A DNA stretch of 64,000 bases from Virgibacillus salexigens (GCF_014905415.1 NZ_BNEO01000002.1:1152948-1216947), one strand, 5' to 3'. Positions 28,383-38,418 are shown, counted from the first letter of the stretch. Translations and numbers: made by a program. Notes: generated by a model not told the origin, from the letters alone.

Positions 28383-29654
28383 CTATGCAAATGTAATAAG
28401 AAAGTACTTCTTCTTACCTCTACGGATAACCGTAAAAGTCTCTTCAATTCGGTCATCAGCCTGTAAATGATAGTTTACATCTTGCTCACGTTCTCCATTA
28501 ATATATATAGCGCCATTTGAAATATCTTCCCTAGCTTGCCGCTTTGATGAAGAAATTTTTGCACCAACTAGTAAATCGACTAATCCGATTTCTTTATTTT
28601 CAGCATTATAGGTTGGAACATCTTTAAACCCTTGTTTAATATCACTTGCAGTTAATTGTTTGATATCTCCACTAAATAACGATGCTGAGATTTTTTGTGC
28701 TTGTTTAAGTGCAGCCTCACTATGAACAAGTATTGTCATTTCTTCAGCTAAACGTTTATGAGCAACACGTTTCTCCGGCTGTGTCTTAATCTCATCTTCA
28801 AGTTCTGCTATTTCTTCTTCAGCGATAAATGTAAAGTAACGAAGAAACTTAATAACATCTCGATCATCTGTATTTAACCAAAACTGATAAAACTCATATG
28901 GAGACGATTTTTCCGGATCAAGCCAAATGGCTCCGCCAGCTGTTTTCCCGAATTTTGTTCCATCTGCTTTGGTAATAAGTGGCACAGTTAAACCGAAGAC
29001 ATTAACTTCATCGTTTTCATTTTCTCTAGAACGACGAATAAGTTCCATTCCTGCTGTAATATTCCCCCATTGATCACTCCCCCCTATTTGTAATGTACAA
29101 TCCTCTTCTTCATTCAATTTCATATAATCAAGAGATTGTAAAATCATGTAACTGAATTCTGTATAAGAAATCCCTTGTTCTATACGAGCAGACACTGATT
29201 CTTTACTAAGCATATAATTAATACCAAAATGCTTTCCCGCATCCCTTAAGAAATCTATAACTGTCATACTGGATAACCAATCATGATTATTTCTTGAAAC
29301 TACAGGGTTTTCGCCTTTGTCAAAGTCTAAAATTCTGGCAATTTGCTGTTTGATTTTCTCACTGTAACCTTTAACCACTTCACTTTCATTTAAAGAGCGC
29401 TCCGTATTACGACCACTAGGATCACCGATCATTCCAGTTCCTCCGCCTATCAATGCAATTGGTTTATGACCAGCTTTTTGAAAACGTTTCAGCATGGTGA
29501 TTGGAACTAAATGTCCAATATGCAAACTATCTCCAGTGGGATCAAATCCGCAATATAAAGTAACTTCATTTTCCGATAAATGTTTTTCTAATCCCTCTCT
29601 ATCTGTTACTTGATTAATAAGTCCTCGTGTTTCTAGATCTTGTAAAATATTCAA
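28383..29654 (-). CDS. tyrS: Tyrosyl-tRNA synthetase
   Basis: 423 residues, class I synthetase. The HIGH-type motif is DSLHIGHLVP. The tyrosine-site region is SYTEFSYMILQSLDY and QIGGSDQWGNITAG. The KMSKS-type loop reads TKFGKTAGGA. There is a C-terminal S4-like tRNA-binding domain (ISSSKRQAREDISNGAIYING). Known role: charges tRNA-Tyr. Expression is set by the T-box upstream. Confidence 0.98.
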   Translation of the reverse strand: MNILQDLETRGLINQVTDREGLEKHLSENEVTLYCGFDPTGDSLHIGHLVPITMLKRFQKAGHKPIALIGGGTGMIGDPSGRNTERSLNESEVVKGYSEKIKQQIARILDFDKGENPVVSRNNHDWLSSMTVIDFLRDAGKHFGINYMLSKESVSARIEQGISYTEFSYMILQSLDYMKLNEEEDCTLQIGGSDQWGNITAGMELIRRSRENENDEVNVFGLTVPLITKADGTKFGKTAGGAIWLDPEKSSPYEFYQFWLNTDDRDVIKFLRYFTFIAEEEIAELEDEIKTQPEKRVAHKRLAEEMTILVHSEAALKQAQKISASLFSGDIKQLTASDIKQGFKDVPTYNAENKEIGLVDLLVGAKISSSKRQAREDISNGAIYINGEREQDVNYHLQADDRIEETFTVIRRGKKKYFLITFA

Positions 29655-29708
29655 TTTCTTTCACACTCCAATAATTTTTTTGAAAACTGATAACGTAGTG
29701 TATCAGAC

Positions 29709-29957
29709 ATTAAAAAAACTCCTCCCTCTACGAAAAGGGACGAGTTATTATTCACACGCGGTACCACCCTTGTTGCACATCTATGCCACTTGGGGTTGTT
29801 AACGATGTTGCCACCGTTTCTTCATTCTAATCATAAAGAAATTGCTCCAGAATGTAATTCACTTTACAAATTTAACCTAGCTTCCACCAACCGCTAGTTC
29901 TCTATACAGGAATTTGCAAAATTACTCCGTTCCTTCTCAGCATCTTATATTCGGTTA
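29709..29957 (-). promoter_or_regulatory. T-box leader, tyrosine specific
   Basis: On the - strand the T-box sequence AGGGTGGTACCGCG lies near 29758-29772. It is followed by a terminator stem (CTCGTCCCTTTT...AGGGAGGAG) and TTTTTTT near 29712. Stem I carries a GGAAC...GAGTA element, an apical GGTGGAAGC loop and the specifier TAC (29854-29856) in AATTACATTC. TAC codes tyrosine, matching tyrS. Known mechanism: uncharged tRNA-Tyr binds and favours the antiterminator. Confidence 0.95.
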
Positions 29958-29964
29958 TTATCTA

Positions 29965-29993
29965 TCTATACCATATCTTATTAATAAAAGCAA
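29965..29993 (-). promoter_or_regulatory. Candidate sigma-A promoter of the tyrS T-box transcript
   Basis: On the - strand, TTGCTT (29988-29993), a 17-nt gap and TATAGA (29965-29970), placed just upstream of stem I. Confidence 0.6.
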
Positions 29994-30067
29994 TTTATAA
30001 ACGAAAATCAGTTATACCAATTTTCTCTAGTATGCTATAATGAATAAGGAATTTAGGAGGGTTAGTC

Positions 30068-33058
30068 ATGAATTTTAAACATAGGCTTCATACATATATC
30101 AACAAAGTGAAAGCTCATCCTTTTATGGAAAAAATTAATTCTCAACCTTTTATTGAGAAACTCAAATCACTCTGGAAAGCAGGAAAAATTCAGCAATCAA
30201 CACGCATTTCATATAATGTCGTCTGGAATGTTATCCTGTTTTTCATTGTTATCGGTTTAATTGGGGTATTTTTTGCCGGTGGTTTAGGAGCAGGTTATTT
30301 TGCTTCGCTTGTTAAGGATGAACCAGTTCGTTCCTATGAAGTTATGAAACAAGATATCTATAACTATGAAGAAACATCGAAACTCTACTTTGCAGGTGAT
30401 ACTTATTTTGGCGATGTAAGATCTGATCTATACCGAGAAGAGACCACTTTAGAGAATATTTCTCCACAGCTTATCGATGCTGTTATTGCAACAGAGGATG
30501 AATACTTTAATGAGCATCACGGAGTTGTACCTAAAGCTATTTTACGTGCCGTCTTGCAAGAAGTAACCAACGCAAACACGAAAACAGGTGGCAGCACGTT
30601 AACGCAACAATTAATTAAAAATCAAATACTAACTGACGAAGTATCTTTTGAGCGAAAGGCAAAAGAAATACTATTAGCACTTCGCTTAGAACGTTTCTTT
30701 AATAAAGAGGAAATATTAGAAGCGTACTTAAATATTGTTCCTTATGGTAGAGATGCCTCCGGTAACAACATTGCTGGAATACAGACTGCTGCACAGGGAA
30801 TCTTTGGGGTCGATGCCAAAAACGTGAGCCTTCCGCAAGCAGCTTATTTAGCAGGTTTACCGCAGAGCCCATCTGCTTATACCCCCTTTACGAATAATGG
30901 GGACATGAAAGAAGGAGAAAGTTTAGAGCGAGGTATAAATCGAATGAAATCGGTTCTACATCGCATGTACGAAGCCGAATACATTACAAAAGAAGAATAT
31001 GACGAAGCAGTCGCATATGATATTACGAAGGACTTTACCAATAAATCAAAATCACCAATTGAACAATATCCATATTTAACATTTGAGCTTGAGCGTAGAG
31101 CTACAGACATTTTGACACAACAATTAGCTAAAGAAGATGGTTACTCCAAAGAAGATTTAAATAAGGATGACGATTTATTAGCTGAGTATAATCAGCTAGC
31201 GAAACGCAATTTACGTATGCAGGGCTATCATATTCATACTACAATTAATAAAGGTATTTATGATACCATGCAGAAAACAGCGCAAGCTTATGAAAATTAC
31301 GGCCCAACCCGTACAGTTAGAAAAGAAAACCCTGAAACCGGTGAAGTCGAAGAAACCAAGGAACGGGTACAAACCGGGGGCATCCTAATTGAAAATAGTA
31401 GTGGTAAGATTATCAGCTTTGTTGGTGGTCGAGGCTATGATGAGAATAATAACATAAACTATATTTCAGAGACGGTTACTCGCTCAAATGGTAGTACAAT
31501 TAAACCAATTCTGGATTATGCACCTGCTATGGAAGAAGGCGTTATCCAACCAGGAAGTGTGTTAGCTGACTATAAAAAGCAATTGCCAGGATGGGATTAC
31601 GGAAAACCTGGTAACTATGGTGGTGGCTATCACGGGATCGTTTCTGCTCGAAAAGCATTAGTTAATTCCTATAATGTTCCAGCTGCAGAAATTTATTCTA
31701 AAATCATTAACCAAGATCCTGCTGCCAAATATTTAGAAAAAATGGGGATTACCACACTGACGAAAGCAGATCACGTAAATCCATCTTTATCCATAGGTAC
31801 AATGGAAGCAAGAATTGAAGAAAATGTTAATGCCTTCGCAACCTTTGGTAATAATGGCAAATTTGAAGATGCATATATGATTGAGAAGATTACTACAAAT
31901 GATGGCGATATTGTCTATGAACATGAACCTAATCCCGTAAACGTGTTTTCTCCACAAACAACATATCTGACTATTGATATGATGCGTGATGTAATCAGCA
32001 ATGGAACTGCAGGCTACTTAACCAGTCAATTAAAATATCAGCGTGTCGACTGGGCCGGCAAAACAGGAACATCTCAGGATTACCATGATGCATGGTTTGT
32101 AGCTACAAATCCAAATGTAACGTTTGGAACATGGATAGGATATGATACCCCTTATCCAATTAACAATACCAGCATGTCCTATAGTAATCGAAACATAAAA
32201 TTATGGGCAGAACTTATTAACTCTGCATCTGATGTGGATCCAGAATTAGTTGCTCCAGGCGCTAATTTCCAACGACCGGAAGGCATCGTCCAACGTAGCT
32301 ATTGTTCCATTTCAGGCATGCTGCCATCAGAGCTTTGTGAAAAAGCCGGATTAGTAAAGACAGACTTGTTTAATAGCAAATACGTACCAACAGAAAAAGA
32401 TGATAGTTTAGTCTCAGGCAGTACGGTTATGGTGAATGGAAAAGCTATAACAGCTGGACCAAATACACCAAGTGAATTTACAACTGGAGATGGCTTAGCC
32501 TTTAATCCCGAATTTTTAAAACGTAATGGCTATGATAAGTTGAATGATATAACTCAGTTGTACCCACGTACAGAAAGGGAAAAGTGGGAGAAAATAAGTG
32601 CTCCAAATATGGACTCAAACAATGTGCTTGAAGATGATGGAAAAGCACCTCAGGCACCAACGAATGTGAAAAAGTCTGGAAACAAATTAACATGGCAGAA
32701 ATCAGGAAGTGACGATGTTGTAGGCTATCGAATTTATCGTTCTAATGGACCAGGGGACAACTTCACAAGAGTTGGAAATACGACATCGACTGAATTTGAG
32801 ATTGGCGATGGAGATGCACGTTATCACGTAAAAGCTGTTGACTACTTTGGGGTAGAATCCTCTGCTTCAAAAGAGATTATTATAGGCGATACGGGGGAAA
32901 AAGAACCGGAAACACCTGATAAACAAGAGAAATCAAAAGAAAAAAAGGATGATCAACAGAAAGAGAATAACGATGAAAGCAAAAACAACGAAGAAACCGA
33001 AAATAAGCAAGAAGAGGATAACTCCAGTAATGATTCATCCGAAGATACAGGACAATAA
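30068..33058 (+). CDS. Class A penicillin-binding protein with FN3 domain
   Basis: 996 residues. One membrane anchor lies near 52-78. The GT51 glycosyltransferase has catalytic Glu143 in IATEDEYFNEHHG and TGGSTLTQQLIKN. The transpeptidase has Ser476 in GSTIKP, Ser534 in SYN and KTGTS at 665. A fibronectin type III domain (about 862-945) and a low-complexity, Lys/Glu/Asn-rich tail of about 50 residues follow. Known role: polymerises and cross-links peptidoglycan outside the membrane. The start ATG follows TTAGGAGGG. It sits between tyrS and acuA, where B. subtilis has acsA. Confidence 0.95.
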   Translation: MNFKHRLHTYINKVKAHPFMEKINSQPFIEKLKSLWKAGKIQQSTRISYNVVWNVILFFIVIGLIGVFFAGGLGAGYFASLVKDEPVRSYEVMKQDIYNYEETSKLYFAGDTYFGDVRSDLYREETTLENISPQLIDAVIATEDEYFNEHHGVVPKAILRAVLQEVTNANTKTGGSTLTQQLIKNQILTDEVSFERKAKEILLALRLERFFNKEEILEAYLNIVPYGRDASGNNIAGIQTAAQGIFGVDAKNVSLPQAAYLAGLPQSPSAYTPFTNNGDMKEGESLERGINRMKSVLHRMYEAEYITKEEYDEAVAYDITKDFTNKSKSPIEQYPYLTFELERRATDILTQQLAKEDGYSKEDLNKDDDLLAEYNQLAKRNLRMQGYHIHTTINKGIYDTMQKTAQAYENYGPTRTVRKENPETGEVEETKERVQTGGILIENSSGKIISFVGGRGYDENNNINYISETVTRSNGSTIKPILDYAPAMEEGVIQPGSVLADYKKQLPGWDYGKPGNYGGGYHGIVSARKALVNSYNVPAAEIYSKIINQDPAAKYLEKMGITTLTKADHVNPSLSIGTMEARIEENVNAFATFGNNGKFEDAYMIEKITTNDGDIVYEHEPNPVNVFSPQTTYLTIDMMRDVISNGTAGYLTSQLKYQRVDWAGKTGTSQDYHDAWFVATNPNVTFGTWIGYDTPYPINNTSMSYSNRNIKLWAELINSASDVDPELVAPGANFQRPEGIVQRSYCSISGMLPSELCEKAGLVKTDLFNSKYVPTEKDDSLVSGSTVMVNGKAITAGPNTPSEFTTGDGLAFNPEFLKRNGYDKLNDITQLYPRTEREKWEKISAPNMDSNNVLEDDGKAPQAPTNVKKSGNKLTWQKSGSDDVVGYRIYRSNGPGDNFTRVGNTTSTEFEIGDGDARYHVKAVDYFGVESSASKEIIIGDTGEKEPETPDKQEKSKEKKDDQQKENNDESKNNEETENKQEEDNSSNDSSEDTGQ

Positions 33059-33072
33059 AGCATGTGCCCATT

Positions 33073-33108
33073 AAGCTAGTAAAGATCATTCTTTACTAGC
33101 TTTTCTTT
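33073..33108 (+). terminator. Terminator of the PBP gene
   Basis: A 12-bp perfect stem AAGCTAGTAAAG (33073-33084) pairs with 33091-33102, then TTTTCTTTTT. Confidence 0.9.
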
Positions 33109-33155
33109 TTATAAATCTTTCGCTTATGTTACTAAAAATTCAAAGGATTTTGCTG

Positions 33156-33178
33156 TATAATAAATGTAAGCGCAATAC
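33156..33178 (+). promoter_or_regulatory. acuABC -10 region with partial CcpA (cre) site
   Basis: TATAAT at 33156-33161 is a good -10; no clear -35 is visible. TGTAAGCGCAATAC at 33165-33178 matches the cre consensus (TGWAARCGYTWNCW) at about 11 of 14 positions. Its place just after the -10 would suit roadblock repression by CcpA. The acu operon of B. subtilis is catabolite-regulated. Confidence 0.4.
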
Positions 33179-33195
33179 AAACAGGTGGTGAACCA

Positions 33196-33849
33196 ATGAA
33201 GCATGAAAAAAGCTATTACACGAGCACGCGCGAGACATCTGAAGGAACCATAATTATCGAAGGACCACTTGAGGCAAGTGACCTAAAAAAATATGAATTT
33301 CATGAAGAGCTGACGGCTTTTCGTCCTGCTTCTAAACAATTTGAAGCAATCATAACGATTTCCACATTTTCTGAAGCACGGATCATTATTGCTAGAACTG
33401 CAGATACAATTATAGGGTATGTTACCTACTTACACCCCGATCCATTAGAAAGATGGTCCACCTTTGAGATGGAAGATTTACTTGAATTAGGAGCTATTGA
33501 AGTTATTCCTGCTTTTCGTGGAGCTAAGATTGCATCTGGCTTACTTGAAGTTTCTATGATGGATGACTTTATGGAAAATTATATCATCATTTCTACCGAA
33601 TATTATTGGCATTGGGACTTAGATGGAACAAAATTAAGTATTTGGGATTATCGAAAAGTAATGGAAAAAATGATGGCTGCTGGTGGATTACTACCTGCTC
33701 CTACAGATGATCCCGAAATAATTTCTCACCCTGCCAATTGTTTAATGGTACGGATCGGTAAAAATGTAACAGCAGATTCAATAACGCAATTTGATACGCT
33801 TCGATTTTTACAGCGACACAAATATCGAAATATGCGGGAGGGATTGTAA
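33196..33849 (+). CDS. acuA: AcuA, GNAT protein acetyltransferase
   Basis: 217 residues. A GNAT fold is visible in the centre: VIPAFRGAKIASGLLEVSM holds the acetyl-CoA pyrophosphate loop (R-G-A-K-I-A). Known role: acetylates and inactivates acetyl-CoA synthetase AcsA in B. subtilis. It is the first gene of acuABC and shares a base with acuB (TAATG). SD AGGTGGTG precedes the ATG. No acsA is adjacent here. Confidence 0.93.
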   Translation: MKHEKSYYTSTRETSEGTIIIEGPLEASDLKKYEFHEELTAFRPASKQFEAIITISTFSEARIIIARTADTIIGYVTYLHPDPLERWSTFEMEDLLELGAIEVIPAFRGAKIASGLLEVSMMDDFMENYIIISTEYYWHWDLDGTKLSIWDYRKVMEKMMAAGGLLPAPTDDPEIISHPANCLMVRIGKNVTADSITQFDTLRFLQRHKYRNMREGL

Positions 33850-34499
33850 TGCTGGTAGAAGAAATAATGAAAACAAATGTAATTGCCTTGCCTCCAACGG
33901 CCACCATTGAGAGAGCTTTACACCTACTTCATGAACATCATATAAGACATATCCCCATCGTAAATGAACAAAATCAAGTTATTGGGATTGTTTCTGATAG
34001 AGATGTAAGAGATGCAAGTCCATCTATACTTAATACTGGTACCTCATCAAGAGAATTAGAACATGAAATTCAAACCATCATGAGTCAACCAGTAATTACT
34101 ATACACCCTTTAGATTTTGTTGAAGAAATCGCGAAAGTATTCTATGAAGAAGAAATTGCTTGTCTTCCAGTTATTCGACAAAATCAACTTGTAGGGATTG
34201 TTACAGAAAAAGATATGCTTTATACGATGATTCAATTAACTGGAACGCATGTACAAAGCTCTCATATCGAAGTTAAAGTTCCTCATCGGCCAGGTATTCT
34301 TCCTGAAGTAACTTCCATTTTTAGTAAGCGCAAGACCAATATAATTTCAGTACTTGTTTATCCGTTTAAAGATGATCCTGATTACAAAATATTAGTTTTT
34401 CGTATTCAAACAATGAATCCGCTTCCCGTCATAGAAGATCTTCGTGAAGCAGGTTATGAATTATTATGGCCAAATAATTTGGAGGGTCCAAAGCAATGA
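33849..34499 (+). CDS. acuB: AcuB, twin-CBS and ACT domain protein
   Basis: 216 residues. Two CBS domains (about 1-60 and 78-135: HHIRHIPIVNEQNQVIGIVSDRD, then IACLPVIRQNQLVGIVTEKDM) and a C-terminal ACT domain (about 141-210, VPHRPGILPEVTSIFSKR). Inferred role: nucleotide- or amino-acid-sensing regulator of the acu system; the biochemistry is unproven. It overlaps acuC by 4 bp (ATGA), which indicates tight coupling. Confidence 0.93.
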   Translation: MLVEEIMKTNVIALPPTATIERALHLLHEHHIRHIPIVNEQNQVIGIVSDRDVRDASPSILNTGTSSRELEHEIQTIMSQPVITIHPLDFVEEIAKVFYEEEIACLPVIRQNQLVGIVTEKDMLYTMIQLTGTHVQSSHIEVKVPHRPGILPEVTSIFSKRKTNIISVLVYPFKDDPDYKILVFRIQTMNPLPVIEDLREAGYELLWPNNLEGPKQ

Positions 34500-35656
34500 T
34501 TTGTTCATCAAAATTTGTTTTTTCTAATGATTTTTTACATTATTACTTCCATGGGGACCATCCATTTAATCAAAAAAGACTCTTATTAACAAGAGAATTA
34601 TTAGAAGCTGCTCATATGCTTAAACCAGAAGCTATATTATTGCCTCGAAAAGCAACAGATGATGAATTAGCCCTGTTTCATGACCGTTCATACATCGAAG
34701 CAGTTAAGCAAGCTAGTGTTGGACGATTATCAACGGAAGAAGGATTGGCATTTGGCTTAGGCACAGAAGATACACCAATATTTGAGGGAATGCATGAAGC
34801 TTCTGCCTATCTAGTCGGCGGTACACTTGAAGCCGTTGATAAAGTATTAACTGGTCAATCTACACATGCATTAAACCTAGGTGGGGGTTTACATCATGGT
34901 TTTAAACGCAAAGCATCTGGATTTTGTATTTATAATGATAGCGCAGTAGCCATTCGTTATATAAGAAAAAAATATAATCTGCGCGTACTATATGTCGATA
35001 CAGATGCTCATCATGGGGACGGGGTTCAGTGGGCTTTCTACGATGACCCAGATGTATGCACTTTTTCCATTCATGAGACTGGCAGATACCTGTTTCCTGG
35101 TACAGGTAATGTTAATGAGCGCGGCATAAAAAATGGGCATGGATTTTCCTTTAATTTACCAATCGACGCCTTTACTGAAGATGCTTCTTTTCTTGAGGTT
35201 TATCAAACCGCATTAATAGAGATAGCTTCTTTTTTTAAACCAGATGTTATTATCACACAGAACGGAGCTGATGCACACTGTTATGATCCATTAACCCATT
35301 TATGTGGAACAATGAGCCTTTTTGAACAAATCCCTCTTTTAGCTCACGAAATAGCACATCAATACTGTAAAGGAAGATGGATAGCACTGGGTGGTGGTGG
35401 ATATGATATTTGGAGAGTAGTTCCAAGAGCATGGGCACAGCTATGGAATGTAATGTCTAACGGTGAAATCGTTTACGGAGCTTTACCTGATCAATGGTTA
35501 TCAAAATGGCAAGATGAAAGCCCTGTTACTTTGCCGAAAAATTGGCAGGATGATCCAACTACAGTACCAATCATCCCACGCAAGCAAGAAATTACAGAGA
35601 AAAACAAAAATACATTAATTCAGCTACTTAAATATACGAAAACCATAGAATCTTAA
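34496..35656 (+). CDS. acuC: AcuC, histone-deacetylase-family protein deacetylase
   Basis: 386 residues, class I HDAC fold. Motifs: HALNLGGGLHHGFKRKASGF (His pair), VLYVDTDAHHGDGVQWAF (zinc Asp/His), and C-terminal LGGGGYDIWRVVPRAWA. Known role: removes acetyl from AcsA, reversing AcuA. Overlap with acuB means AcuA and AcuC are made together. It converges with motPS at a shared terminator. Confidence 0.94.
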   Translation: MICSSKFVFSNDFLHYYFHGDHPFNQKRLLLTRELLEAAHMLKPEAILLPRKATDDELALFHDRSYIEAVKQASVGRLSTEEGLAFGLGTEDTPIFEGMHEASAYLVGGTLEAVDKVLTGQSTHALNLGGGLHHGFKRKASGFCIYNDSAVAIRYIRKKYNLRVLYVDTDAHHGDGVQWAFYDDPDVCTFSIHETGRYLFPGTGNVNERGIKNGHGFSFNLPIDAFTEDASFLEVYQTALIEIASFFKPDVIITQNGADAHCYDPLTHLCGTMSLFEQIPLLAHEIAHQYCKGRWIALGGGGYDIWRVVPRAWAQLWNVMSNGEIVYGALPDQWLSKWQDESPVTLPKNWQDDPTTVPIIPRKQEITEKNKNTLIQLLKYTKTIES

Positions 35657-35657
35657 A

Positions 35658-35689
35658 AAGGAGATAACCAGTTTATTGGTTATCTCCTT
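35658..35689. terminator. Bidirectional terminator overlapping the 3' end of motS
   Basis: A 13-bp perfect stem AAGGAGATAACCA (35658-35670) pairs with 35677-35689. The right arm lies within the last motS codons (stop at 35673-35675). T runs flank it on the - strand. It serves acuC and motS. Confidence 0.88.
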
Positions 35690-36437
35690 CTCTTATTGTT
35701 TCCTCTAGCTCTAAAATTACAATCTCTACTCGTCTATTCTTACTCCAATTGTCAGCTGAGTCATTAGGTACAATTGGTTGTGTGTCTGCATAGCCTACGG
35801 ACGAAAAACGATTGCTATCTAAGTTATTCTCCTGTAATAAGTAGCGGATTACACTGCTTGCTCTAGCGCCAGATAATTCCCAATTCGAAGGATAGCGGTA
35901 ATTGGCAATTGGCCTATTATCCGTATGTCCTTCAACATAAATATGATTGGGAAGCTCTAATAACAAAGACCCAATTTTATCTAAAAACGGCTTTCCTTCA
36001 TCTAAAATTTCTGCCTCACCAGAAGCAAATAAAATACGTTCTTGTAGTATTAACTCTACTCCTTGGTCCGTTCGATTAGCAGCAATCACTTCATTTAAAT
36101 TATTGTCATTTAAATAAGTGTTAACTTCTTGCATTAACCTGTCTAAAGAAGATTTCTCCTCCAGATCATCCATAGATGGTAACGCAATCTCCTTCGTTAA
36201 TGTCTCTGTTTCTTGGTTACGTGATGGATGCTCCAGTGGCACCAGTGATGAATAGGAATCAAAAATCATGTCGTTTCGAAAGGATTTAGAAATAGCCTCA
36301 AATTTCTCTAAGTCAATCTGCGACATGGAGAACAATAGAATGAAAAAGACTAGAATTAGGGTAACCATGTCTGAATAGGTAACCATCCATTTAGGAGCAC
36401 CTGTCTTATGCGACTTTCTGATCTGCCTACGCTTCAT
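35673..36437 (-). CDS. motS: MotS, sodium-type flagellar stator subunit (MotB family)
   Basis: 254 residues. One membrane helix (about 17-40) carries the ion-binding Asp in MVTYSDMVTLILVFFILL. The C-terminal OmpA-type peptidoglycan domain holds YVEGHTDNRPI and NRRVEIVI. Known role: with MotP forms the Na+-driven stator found in B. subtilis and alkaliphiles. The start is ATG at 36437 behind GAGGAAAG, overlapping motP by 11 bp. Position next to ccpA is as in B. subtilis. Confidence 0.93.
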   Translation of the reverse strand: MKRRQIRKSHKTGAPKWMVTYSDMVTLILVFFILLFSMSQIDLEKFEAISKSFRNDMIFDSYSSLVPLEHPSRNQETETLTKEIALPSMDDLEEKSSLDRLMQEVNTYLNDNNLNEVIAANRTDQGVELILQERILFASGEAEILDEGKPFLDKIGSLLLELPNHIYVEGHTDNRPIANYRYPSNWELSGARASSVIRYLLQENNLDSNRFSSVGYADTQPIVPNDSADNWSKNRRVEIVILELEETIREGDNQ

Positions 36438-37251
36438 GAATGCTTTCCTCAACAAATTCAGAAGATTGTTGTTCTGTTTGTTTGCGCTTTACATCATCTG
36501 AAAGAAAGGCACGGAGCTTTTCTTCTAATATTCTTGGATTCTGCCCTGATTGGACACCAATGACACCCTCAATAATTATTTCTTTCATAAAAACTTCTTC
36601 TTCGGTTTTACTCTCTAGTTTGTTTGCCATCGGTATAAACACTAAATTGGAAAGAACCGTTCCATACAACGTTGTAAGTAACGCTACAGCCATACTAGGG
36701 CCAAGGGTGGAAGGATCTTGTAAATTATTAAGCATTAATACAAGCCCCACCAATGTTCCTATCATTCCCCAAGCAGGTGCATATTCCCCTGCTTTTTCAA
36801 TTAATGATCTGCCCTTATAATGTCTATCTTCTAAAGCTGTTATTTCAGCTTCCATGATATCCCTAATTATTTCCGGATCGATACCATCTACTGTTAATAG
36901 GATTCCTTTTTTTATATATGGATCTTTGATTTCTTCCAGTTCATTTTCTAAAGCTAGTAAACCTTCACGCCTTGCACGATTGGATAATTGAACAAACAAC
37001 CGTATTAATTCTGTTAATTGCTGATCATTTTTGTGAAAAGATTCACTTATAACGCTCTTCGTCAACTTAATCTGTTCTAACTTAAAATTAATTAGCATCG
37101 AAGCTGACAATCCTCCAATAACAATAAAAATGGAGGAAACATCTAGAAACCTCCATGCGCTGCTTGTATCACCTTTAGAAATGATAGCAAGCATGATCAT
37201 AATAAAACCTAATGTAATGCCGATAGGAGTCAAAATATCACGTTTTCTCAT
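36427..37251 (-). CDS. motP: MotP, sodium-type flagellar stator subunit (MotA family)
   Basis: 274 residues, four membrane helices (about 5-24, 32-52, 150-172 and 182-202). The ion channel region is PAWGMIGTLVGLVLMLNNL with MAVALLTTLYGTVLSN. The charged cytoplasmic loop lies between helices 2 and 3. Known role: proton/sodium channel half of the stator; the MotP class is sodium-coupled. The start ATG follows GAGGTGAGG. It lies 60 nt downstream of ccpA and may be read through from it. Confidence 0.93.
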   Translation of the reverse strand: MRKRDILTPIGITLGFIMIMLAIISKGDTSSAWRFLDVSSIFIVIGGLSASMLINFKLEQIKLTKSVISESFHKNDQQLTELIRLFVQLSNRARREGLLALENELEEIKDPYIKKGILLTVDGIDPEIIRDIMEAEITALEDRHYKGRSLIEKAGEYAPAWGMIGTLVGLVLMLNNLQDPSTLGPSMAVALLTTLYGTVLSNLVFIPMANKLESKTEEEVFMKEIIIEGVIGVQSGQNPRILEEKLRAFLSDDVKRKQTEQQSSEFVEESIHEA

Positions 37252-37310
37252 CGTACCCTCACCTCAGAAAATCGATTAATTATCTCTACTCCTATTATCG
37301 GCATGTTCCA

Positions 37311-38306
37311 TTATTTTGTTGAGTTTCTTTTTTCAATTCGGTGAGGCAATACAACTTTACTATCTTGAACCTCTTCTTTATTCATATATTTCGTTAATAG
37401 TCGCATTGCTACTGCCCCAATATCATACATCGGTTGGACAATGGTAGATAGCGTTGGGCGGACCATCGTAGCTAGTCGCGTATTATCAAACCCAAATACT
37501 TGGATATCCTCAGGCACTCGATAGCCTTTATCTTGCGCTCCGTGAATAACGCCAAGTGCCATCTCGTCTGAAGCTACAAAAATAGCTGAAGGAACTTGAT
37601 CGTCGTCAACAAACTGATTGAATGCCTCAATACCTGAACTATATGAATAGTCACCTTTAACAACTAAGGATTCGTCTACAGAATGGGAAGCTTCACTCAA
37701 CGCCTTTGCATACCCCTTGTATTTCAATTGATTAATATGTGTCTCCTCTAATCCAGAAACAAACGCAGGTATATTATTGTCTTCATCAATTAAATACTTT
37801 GTTGCTTCATAAGCAGCTTGCTCATAATCAATGTTAACGGATGGGATTTCGTTATTTTCATCATAGGTTGCTGCAAGTACAACCGGAACAGAAGAACTCT
37901 TGAATTGCTGTACATGCTGTTCTGTAATATTTCCTCCCATAAAAATAATTCCATCTACTTGTTTTTCTAACATTGTATTGATTAACTGTAGTTCCTTATC
38001 TTCATTTTGATCAGAATTACTTAAAATCATATTATACTTGTACATCGTTGCAATATCTTCTATACCTCTGGCTAATTCCGCAAAGAAGATGCTAGAAATA
38101 TCTGGTATAATCGCGCCTACTGTAGTTGTCTTTTTACTCGCAAGACCTCTTGCTACAGCATTTGGACGATAACCCAATCGTTCAATTGTAGCTAATACCT
38201 TCTTACGTGTTGTTGGTTTTACATTCGGGTTCCCATTAACTACACGGGACACTGTTGCCATTGATACATTTGCTTCTCTTGCTACATCGTATATTGTAAT
38301 ATTCAT
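37311..38306 (-). CDS. ccpA: Catabolite control protein A
   Basis: 331 residues, LacI/GalR family. N-terminal [22 protein letters not shown] with hinge helix [16 protein letters not shown]; periplasmic-binding-like core ending in [15 protein letters not shown]. Known role: global carbon catabolite regulator that binds cre sites with HPr-Ser-P. The SD AGGAGGT lies before the ATG. In many Bacillales ccpA follows aroA, as here. Confidence 0.97.
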   Translation of the reverse strand: MNITIYDVAREANVSMATVSRVVNGNPNVKPTTRKKVLATIERLGYRPNAVARGLASKKTTTVGAIIPDISSIFFAELARGIEDIATMYKYNMILSNSDQNEDKELQLINTMLEKQVDGIIFMGGNITEQHVQQFKSSSVPVVLAATYDENNEIPSVNIDYEQAAYEATKYLIDEDNNIPAFVSGLEETHINQLKYKGYAKALSEASHSVDESLVVKGDYSYSSGIEAFNQFVDDDQVPSAIFVASDEMALGVIHGAQDKGYRVPEDIQVFGFDNTRLATMVRPTLSTIVQPMYDIGAVAMRLLTKYMNKEEVQDSKVVLPHRIEKRNSTK

Positions 38307-38387
38307 CTTATTTACCTCCTAGAATATAGAAATCGTTCTCTATTTTCTATATCATACTCTACTATGAAAAATTTTTCAAAACAAAAA

Positions 38388-38418
38388 AGGCTGAGGCACC
38401 TCGAAGGGTGATCAGCCT
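38388..38418 (-). terminator. Terminator of aroA
   Basis: A 7-bp outer stem AGGCTGA (38388-38394) pairs with 38412-38418, with an inner CACC/GGTG pairing and TTTTTTG on the - strand. It separates aroA from ccpA. Confidence 0.82.
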
